From NCBI GenBank assembly GCA_036351375.1, contig JAZBOY010000150.1, positions 42,512 to 106,511 of the forward strand: DNA of 64,000 bases, read 5' to 3'. Source of the DNA: JANQIO01 sp036351375. GTDB lineage: Bacteria > Pseudomonadota > Gammaproteobacteria > Pseudomonadales > Halieaceae. The notes beneath the pieces are model-generated. The model did no database searches and was not told where the DNA came from. It was given only the letters and a program-made list of their open reading frames with translations. Positions 59,320 to 64,000 of this stretch are shown in pieces. Both the position numbers and the translations under genes were made by a program. Every line of letters begins with the position of its first letter. Within the stretch, counting starts at the first letter, position 1.

Positions 59320-59992
59320 GGTGCCGGTGATCACCATTGACGGTCCCTCGGGGGCCGGCAAGGGGACAGTGGCACACATGTTGGCTGAGAAGTTGGGCTG
59401 GCACCTGCTGGATTCCGGCTCTTTATACCGGGTGACCGCCTTTGCCTGCCTCCACGACGGTGTTGGGCTGGAAGACGAGCACAAGGTCGCCGAGGTAGCC
59501 CGGCACCTCGATGTGCGCTTCGAACAGGCCGCCTCTGGCGAGGTCCTGGTGTTCTATCGCGACGTGGATGCCAGCCGCGCGATTCGCACCGAGGAGGGCG
59601 GTCGCGGTGCTTCCACGGTGGGCGCCATGGCGCTGGTGCGAGAAGCGCTGCTGCAGCGCCAGCGGGATTTCGCCCAGCCGCCGGGTCTGGTGGCAGATGG
59701 CCGGGATATGGGGACGGTGGTATTCCCAGAAGCTCCCCTCAAATTCTTCCTGACGGCCAGCGCCGAGGAGCGTGCTCGGAGGCGCTATAAGCAGTTGATA
59801 GATAAGGGGGAAAGTGTTAGTCTCCCGCGCCTTTTAAGGGACATCGAAGAACGTGACGAGCGAGATCGCTCCCGTTCAGTGTCTCCCTTGTTGCCGGCAG
59901 ACGATGCCATTCTCATCGACAGCTCGGCAACGCCCATCGACGCCGTATTTGAAAAAGTCATGGCCGATGTAAATGCCCGGTTCGGGACTTGA
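59312..59992 (+). CDS. cmk: Cytidylate kinase Cmk
   Basis: 226 residues from ATG 59312 (ATG 59300 in frame is an alternative). Phosphorylates CMP and dCMP. P-loop ITIDGPSGAGKGTVA near residues 8-20, CMP site DSGSLYRVTAF, then GRDMGTVVFPEA and the lid RRRYKQLIDKGE. Overlap with aroA suggests coupling. It is followed by rpsA, the order conserved in most gammaproteobacteria. Confidence 0.96.
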   Translation: MTEVPVITIDGPSGAGKGTVAHMLAEKLGWHLLDSGSLYRVTAFACLHDGVGLEDEHKVAEVARHLDVRFEQAASGEVLVFYRDVDASRAIRTEEGGRGASTVGAMALVREALLQRQRDFAQPPGLVADGRDMGTVVFPEAPLKFFLTASAEERARRRYKQLIDKGESVSLPRLLRDIEERDERDRSRSVSPLLPADDAILIDSSATPIDAVFEKVMADVNARFGT

Positions 59993-60073
59993 CCAGTCAA
60001 TGGTCCCGAAGCGGGAGATGTTAACTGACCCGAGCCAGCTGGTGGTGCGGACCAATACGATAGGTATTTGTTA
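59993..60073 (+). promoter_or_regulatory. rpsA leader without a clear Shine-Dalgarno
   Basis: 81 bases between cmk and rpsA. A TCCCG-AAG-CGGGA hairpin lies at 60004-60016, but no AGGAG-like sequence precedes the ATG at 60074 (only ATAGGT, 12 bases away). In E. coli, rpsA also starts without a normal Shine-Dalgarno and is repressed by S1 binding to its leader, so the same control is likely. Confidence 0.45.
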
Positions 60074-61747
60074 ATGAGCGAAAATTTCGCTGAACTGTTT
60101 GAAGAAAGCCTGAAGACCGTCGACATGCAACCCGGCGCCATCGTGACCGGCGTTGTTATCGACATCGACAACGAGTGGGTAACCGTACACGCGGGCCTGA
60201 AGTCTGAGGGCATTATCCCGCGCTCACAGTTTGAAGACGCCAGCGGCGAATGCGAACTGTCTGTGGGCGACGAAGTCCAGGTTGCGCTGGAAACCGTGGA
60301 AGACGGCTTTGGGGAAACCCGCCTGTCCCGCGAGAAGGCCAAGCGCGCAGAAAGCTGGAAAGAACTGGAAGCTGCCCACGAGGCAGACAAGGTTTGCAAG
60401 GGTGTCATCAACGGCAAGGTCAAGGGTGGCTTTACCGTGGATATCAATGGCATCCGCGCGTTCCTGCCGGGCTCTCTTGTAGACGTCCGCCCGGTCCGCG
60501 AAACCGTGCACCTGGAAGGCCAGGAGCTGGAATTCAAGGTCATCAAGCTCGACCAGAAGCGCAACAACGTTGTTGTTTCTCGCCGCGCGGTCATGGAGCA
60601 GGCCAACAGCGCCGAGCGCGAAGCCCTGCTGGAGACCCTGCAGGAAGGTATGAGCATCAAGGGTATCGTCAAGAACCTGACCGACTACGGCGCGTTCGTA
60701 GACCTCGGCGGTGTCGACGGCCTGCTGCACATCACCGACATGGCCTGGAAGCGCATCAAGCACCCCAGCGAGATTGTCGAAGTCGGCCAGGAAATCGACG
60801 TCAAGATCCTCAAATTCGACCGCGAGCGCAACCGTGTCTCCCTGGGTCTGAAGCAGCTGGGTGAAGACCCCTGGGTTGACATTACCAACCGCTACCCGGA
60901 AAACAGCCGCGTTATGGCCCGCATCACCAACCTCACCGACTACGGCTGCTTCGCCGAGCTGGAAGAGGGCGTGGAAGGCCTGGTACACGTGTCCGAGATG
61001 GACTGGACCAACAAGAACGTACACCCGTCCAAGATCGTCCAGCTGGGCGACGAGGTCGAGGTCATGGTCCTGGATATCGACGAAGAGCGTCGTCGTATCT
61101 CCCTGGGTATCAAGCAGTGCCAGCAGAACCCCTGGGACGCATTTGCTTCTACCTACTCCAAGGGCGACAAGATCACCGGTTCTATCAAGTCCATCACCGA
61201 CTTCGGTATCTTCATCGGCCTGGAAGGCAACATCGACGGCCTGGTACACCTGTCTGACATCAGCTGGAACGAAGCCGGTGAAGAGGCAGTGCGCAGCTAC
61301 AACAAGGGTGACGAGATCCAGACGGTTATCCTGTCTATCGACCCCGAGCGTGAGCGTATCTCCCTGGGCATCAAGCAGCTGGAAGACGACCCCTTCAACA
61401 ACTACGTGGCCGAGAATGATCGCGGCGCGGTAGTAGTGGGTAAGGTCACCAGCGTTGACGCCAAGGGCGCCACCATTGAGCTGGCCGAAGACGTTGAAGG
61501 CTACCTGAAGGCCTCCGAGCTGAGCCGCGACCGCGTCGAAGACGCCCGCAACGTGCTCAAGGAAGGCGAGGAAGTCGAAGCCAAGATCATCAGCGTAGAC
61601 CGCAAGAACCGCGGTCTGTCCCTGTCCATCAAGGCCAAGGACTACGACGATGAGCAGGAAGCTGTGAAGTCACTGAAAGAGTCCGAGGGCGAGACCGCTT
61701 CTCCGGGCACCATCGGGGACCTGATCAAGCAGCAGATGGAGAAGTAA
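60074..61747 (+). CDS. rpsA: 30S ribosomal protein S1
   Basis: 557 residues with six S1 (OB-fold) repeats of ~75-85 residues; each carries a GxVxxITDFGxF-type start, for example VKNLTDYGAFVDLGGVDGLLH, ITNLTDYGCFAELEEGVEG and SITDFGIFIGLEGNIDGLVH. The N-terminal region (SENFAELFEESLKTVDMQPG) binds S2, and the repeats bind mRNA and unfold it. The start is ATG 60074 (an in-frame ATG at 60068 is less likely). A strong terminator at 61769-61798 follows. Confidence 0.98.
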   Translation: MSENFAELFEESLKTVDMQPGAIVTGVVIDIDNEWVTVHAGLKSEGIIPRSQFEDASGECELSVGDEVQVALETVEDGFGETRLSREKAKRAESWKELEAAHEADKVCKGVINGKVKGGFTVDINGIRAFLPGSLVDVRPVRETVHLEGQELEFKVIKLDQKRNNVVVSRRAVMEQANSAEREALLETLQEGMSIKGIVKNLTDYGAFVDLGGVDGLLHITDMAWKRIKHPSEIVEVGQEIDVKILKFDRERNRVSLGLKQLGEDPWVDITNRYPENSRVMARITNLTDYGCFAELEEGVEGLVHVSEMDWTNKNVHPSKIVQLGDEVEVMVLDIDEERRRISLGIKQCQQNPWDAFASTYSKGDKITGSIKSITDFGIFIGLEGNIDGLVHLSDISWNEAGEEAVRSYNKGDEIQTVILSIDPERERISLGIKQLEDDPFNNYVAENDRGAVVVGKVTSVDAKGATIELAEDVEGYLKASELSRDRVEDARNVLKEGEEVEAKIISVDRKNRGLSLSIKAKDYDDEQEAVKSLKESEGETASPGTIGDLIKQQMEK

Positions 61748-61768
61748 TTCCATCCGTTGAGGATCGAG

Positions 61769-61798
61769 AAGGGCCGCATCAGCGGCCCTTTTTTTTTT
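61769..61798 (+). terminator. Rho-independent terminator after rpsA
   Basis: AAGGGCCGC-ATCA-GCGGCCCTT, an exact 9-bp stem, followed by a run of T to 61798. Textbook terminator, 20 bases after the rpsA stop. Confidence 0.95.
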
Positions 61799-62024
61799 GC
61801 CCGAAACAAAGCAACCTGTCGATTATCGCGCCCGGGGTGCCTGCTCGAGCCCGCCCCATAAAACAGTATTACCCAGGTCACAGGACCATGACTGATTGGC
61901 TATTCACGCTTGCACCGGCTGGGCATTGCAGGCAGAATATCCAGCCCAATCAATAAGTTATAAGCTGCAGCCGGACAAAAACTGCCTAGGTTCGGTGTGG
62001 CGAGACCAGGAAACAGGAGGCAGC

Positions 62025-62321
62025 ATGACCAAATCAGAGCTGATAGAGCTGATTGCATCCCGCCAGACCCAGCTGTCCGCCAAGGATGTCGAACTGGCTG
62101 TCAAAACCATCATCGAGCATATGTCCCAGACCCTGTCCGCTGGCGAACGCATCGAGATTCGCGGCTTTGGCAGTTTTTCCCTGCACTACCGGGAGCCGCG
62201 CAAGGGCCGCAACCCCAAGACGGGTGACGCGGTGCAGCTTACCGGCAAGTACGTGCCGCACTTCAAGCCCGGCAAGGAGCTGCGCGAGCGCGTGAACATG
62301 GGGTTGCAGGCGGGCCTGTAG
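62025..62321 (+). CDS. ihfB: Integration host factor beta subunit
   Basis: 98 residues from ATG 62025 with AGGAGG upstream; the upstream in-frame sequence is not family-like. The start TKSELIELIASRQTQLSAKDVELAVKTIIEHMS and the arm GRNPKTGDAVQLTGKYVPHFKPGKEL carry the DNA-bending Pro (NPKTG). Forms the IHF heterodimer. Its own terminator-separated unit after rpsA is usual. Confidence 0.97.
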   Translation: MTKSELIELIASRQTQLSAKDVELAVKTIIEHMSQTLSAGERIEIRGFGSFSLHYREPRKGRNPKTGDAVQLTGKYVPHFKPGKELRERVNMGLQAGL

Positions 62322-62336
62322 GCCGGCCGCTGCCCG

Positions 62337-62687
62337 ATGCAGTATCTGCGGAACCTTTTCTATTTCCTGATTGCGGTTGCCATGCTGGCCCTCGGCGCAC
62401 TGTTCGCGGTGCAGAACGAGGCCACTGTTCCCCTCGACCTGCTGGTCGTCTACCTGCCCGAGCGTTCGGTGGCCCTGTGGGTGCTGCTCGCCTTCGCCGT
62501 GGGTGGCGTGGCGGGCTTGCTGGCCTCCCTTGGCATCATCCTGCGGCAGCGCACGGCGCTGGCATCTGCCCGCCGCAAGCTCGACAAGCTGCGCGCCCAG
62601 GCGTCGCAGGATTCCTCGCCGAAATCCACCCCGGCGCCGGAACCCGCAGCAGTGACTGCCGGTGACAAGACGGCCCAGGAGGCCTGA
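62337..62687 (+). CDS. lapA: LapA-type lipopolysaccharide assembly membrane protein
   Basis: 116 residues. Two membrane spans (LFYFLIAVAMLALGALFAVQN and VALWVLLAFAVGGVAGLLAS) typical of DUF1049/LapA, then a charged coiled-coil-like tail (RQRTALASARRKLDKLRAQ) and a Pro/Ala-rich end. In E. coli LapA works with LapB to control LPS synthesis. Here lapB is missing between lapA and pyrF, where E. coli has it. Confidence 0.88.
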   Translation: MQYLRNLFYFLIAVAMLALGALFAVQNEATVPLDLLVVYLPERSVALWVLLAFAVGGVAGLLASLGIILRQRTALASARRKLDKLRAQASQDSSPKSTPAPEPAAVTAGDKTAQEA

Positions 62688-62692
62688 ACCCC

Positions 62693-63385
62693 ATGGATAC
62701 CCCGATCATCGTCGCCCTGGATTTTGACAGCGCCGAGGAGGCCATAGACCTGGTCGAGCGGCTGGACCCGACCCTCTGCCGGGTCAAAGTGGGGAATGAG
62801 CTGTTCACCCGCGGTGGGCCGGCGATGGTGCGCACCCTGCAGGAGCGTGATTTTCAGGTGTTTCTTGACCTCAAGTACCACGACATCCCCAATACCGTCG
62901 CCGCCGCAGTGCGGGCGGCAGCGGACCTCGAGGTGTGGATGGTCAACGTTCATGTCGCCGGCGGCAGCCGTATGATGCAGGCGGCGCGTGAGGCCCTCGA
63001 AGGGCGTGAGCACCGGCCGCTGCTGATCGGCGTGACGGTGTTGACCTCCATGTCGGAAGACGACCTCGCGGAACTCGGTTACACGGAAACCCCGGCCGAG
63101 AGGGTTCAGCGCCTGGCCGGTATTGCCCGGGCCAGTGGCCTCGACGGAGTGGTCTGCTCCGCACAGGAGAGCAGCATGCTGCGAGAGGCCTGCGGTGGTG
63201 AATTCACCCTGGTGACGCCGGGTATCCGGCTGGCGGGAGACGACGCCGGCGACCAGCGCCGGGTGGTGACACCGGTGGACGCCGTGGCGGCAGGCAGCGA
63301 CTACCTGGTGATCGGCCGCTCGATCACCCGCGCCCAGGACCCGATTGGCACACTTCAGCGCATCCACGCCGACTTGAACGCATAA
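62693..63385 (+). CDS. pyrF: Orotidine 5'-phosphate decarboxylase PyrF
   Basis: 230 residues with AGGAGG just upstream of ATG 62693. Last step of UMP synthesis. Sites: VALDFDSAEEAIDLVERL, CRVKVGNELFTRGG (Lys), FLDLKYHDIPNTV (catalytic Asp-Lys-Asp) and TPGIRLAGDDAGDQRRVVTP, SDYLVIGRSITRA. Complete. Confidence 0.97.
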   Translation: MDTPIIVALDFDSAEEAIDLVERLDPTLCRVKVGNELFTRGGPAMVRTLQERDFQVFLDLKYHDIPNTVAAAVRAAADLEVWMVNVHVAGGSRMMQAAREALEGREHRPLLIGVTVLTSMSEDDLAELGYTETPAERVQRLAGIARASGLDGVVCSAQESSMLREACGGEFTLVTPGIRLAGDDAGDQRRVVTPVDAVAAGSDYLVIGRSITRAQDPIGTLQRIHADLNA

Positions 63386-63566
63386 GTTGGTATTTGGCGC
63401 CGCGACCGGCGCGTTCCCTTTCTAGACTGAAATCCAGCAGGCAGCCGTCGCTGCCTGTCGCTCACTGCGGCAGCTCTCCCTGGAGGGGTAAGCAGCCGCG
63501 AAGTTGCATCACACCAGGTACACCTGGAAGTGAGCTCAGCACAGACACGGAAAAGGAGATCCAGTC

Positions 63567-63890
63567 ATGTTTGCACGTATTCGACTCGAGGCAGTCACCA
63601 GGCATTTGCTGTTCGCCGCCTTCATGGTCATGGCCCCGGCGCTGGTCGCGTCGGCAGTCCAGGCCGATGAGGTGGCCATGGTCAGCCAGGCACAGACCGT
63701 CAATATCAACACCGCCGATGCGGAGGCGCTGGCCGAGGGGCTGGTGGGCGTCGGCAAGTCGCGGGCGGAAGCGATCGTCCGCTACCGCGAGGAGTTCGGG
63801 CCCTTCTTCACCATCGAGGACCTCGAGCAGGTGAAGGGCATCGGCCCCAGCGTGGTGGAAAAGAACCGCGAGCGCATCCGATTGGAATAG
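63567..63890 (+). CDS. ComEA-type helix-hairpin-helix protein
   Basis: 107 residues from ATG 63567 (AAAAGGAGA upstream). A signal peptide (LLFAAFMVMAPALVASAVQA) is followed by one helix-hairpin-helix pair: VNINTADAEALAEGLVGVG and DLEQVKGIGPSVVEKNRERI. Small exported proteins of this kind resemble the DNA-binding part of ComEA, which pulls DNA into the periplasm in competent cells. No other com genes are here, so a competence role is uncertain. Confidence 0.88.
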   Translation: MFARIRLEAVTRHLLFAAFMVMAPALVASAVQADEVAMVSQAQTVNINTADAEALAEGLVGVGKSRAEAIVRYREEFGPFFTIEDLEQVKGIGPSVVEKNRERIRLE

Positions 63891-63912
63891 CGTCGGGCCA
63901 GCCGTATGATGC

Positions 63913-63936
63913 AAGGGGGCTTCGGTCCCCTTTTTT
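63913..63936 (+). terminator. Rho-independent terminator with UUCG tetraloop
   Basis: AAGGGGGC-TTCG-GTCCCCTT with six T following; C(UUCG)G is an especially stable loop. 23 bases after the comEA-like stop. Confidence 0.95.
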
Positions 63937-64000
63937 CGTGAATTTCGCTAGCGCGAAATACACTGGGGCTGAGGGCTCTTCTTCGTGAATTTCGCTGGCG
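63936..64000. repeat. Direct repeat/palindrome at the right edge
   Basis: CTTCGTGAATTTCGCTAGCG-like sequence at 63936-63953 recurs at about 63981-64000 as CTTCGTGAATTTCGCTGGCG. The first copy also contains the dyad ATTTCGC-TAGC-GCGAAAT (63942-63959). The array may continue beyond the window. Confidence 0.7.

Overview
The window is chromosomal DNA from a GC-rich, Gram-negative gammaproteobacterium. The clearest evidence is a light-harvesting antenna operon (pucB-pucA-pucC, 26403-28239). Housekeeping blocks with gammaproteobacterial order surround it: scpA-scpB-rluB; yciK/mupP/ubiG/amidohydrolase; gyrA-serC-pheA-tyrA-aroA-cmk-rpsA-ihfB-lapA-pyrF. Two TonB receptors, MlaA and DsbA/GST-like proteins fit an aerobic marine lifestyle. 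The best guess is a bacteriochlorophyll-containing member of the OM60/NOR5 (Halieaceae) group. That placement is inference, because the window has no rRNA gene.

Layout. 1-5.1 kb: the 3' end of msrA, a TonB receptor with a secreted HAD phosphatase, a membrane protein and rsmE. 5.2-13.3 kb: a DUF819 permease, a REP-type palindrome, rimO, a higBA-type toxin-antitoxin pair, a secreted alpha/beta hydrolase and a very large Asp-box beta-propeller protein. 13.5-19.6 kb: a periplasmic asparaginase, an unknown coiled-coil protein, a siderophore receptor behind a good Fur box, a Usp protein, mlaA and a 61-residue membrane protein. 19.7-25.4 kb: a DsbA-like/GST-like pair, a lipoprotein serine hydrolase and an ABC exporter.

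25.5-31.7 kb is the most distinctive part. A 223-residue protein with an unusual Phe-Ser-Ser-Met-Gly repeat tail precedes a terminator. Next comes an antenna promoter region with a PpsR/CrtJ-type TGT-N12-ACA site and an exact 9-bp dyad set in 13-bp repeats. Then follow pucB, pucA, a strong intercistronic hairpin, pucC and, 3 bases later, a second-type peptide deformylase. The antenna alpha chain carries the Tyr44-Trp45 pair typical of B800-850 LH2. After these lie a small lipoprotein, an amphi-Trp protein, a crotonase and malonyl-CoA decarboxylase.

31.7-48.1 kb is mixed housekeeping: a second REP palindrome, DUF2244, sseA, a DksA-type zinc finger, rluA head-to-head with a methyltransferase, a membrane LytTR regulator opposite an acyltransferase, a carboxymuconolactone-decarboxylase remnant, pdxJ/cyclophilin, ygiM-like, yciI, yciB, rnm, yciO, scpAB, rluB, two envelope proteins and a membrane hydrolase. 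48.2-64 kb is the conserved block from peptidoglycan recycling and ubiquinone synthesis through gyrA and aromatic amino-acid synthesis to translation (rpsA) and IHF. It ends with pyrF and a ComEA-like protein. Genes are closely packed; no stretch over 300 bases lacks a gene, and no tRNA, rRNA, CRISPR array, insertion sequence or prophage was seen.
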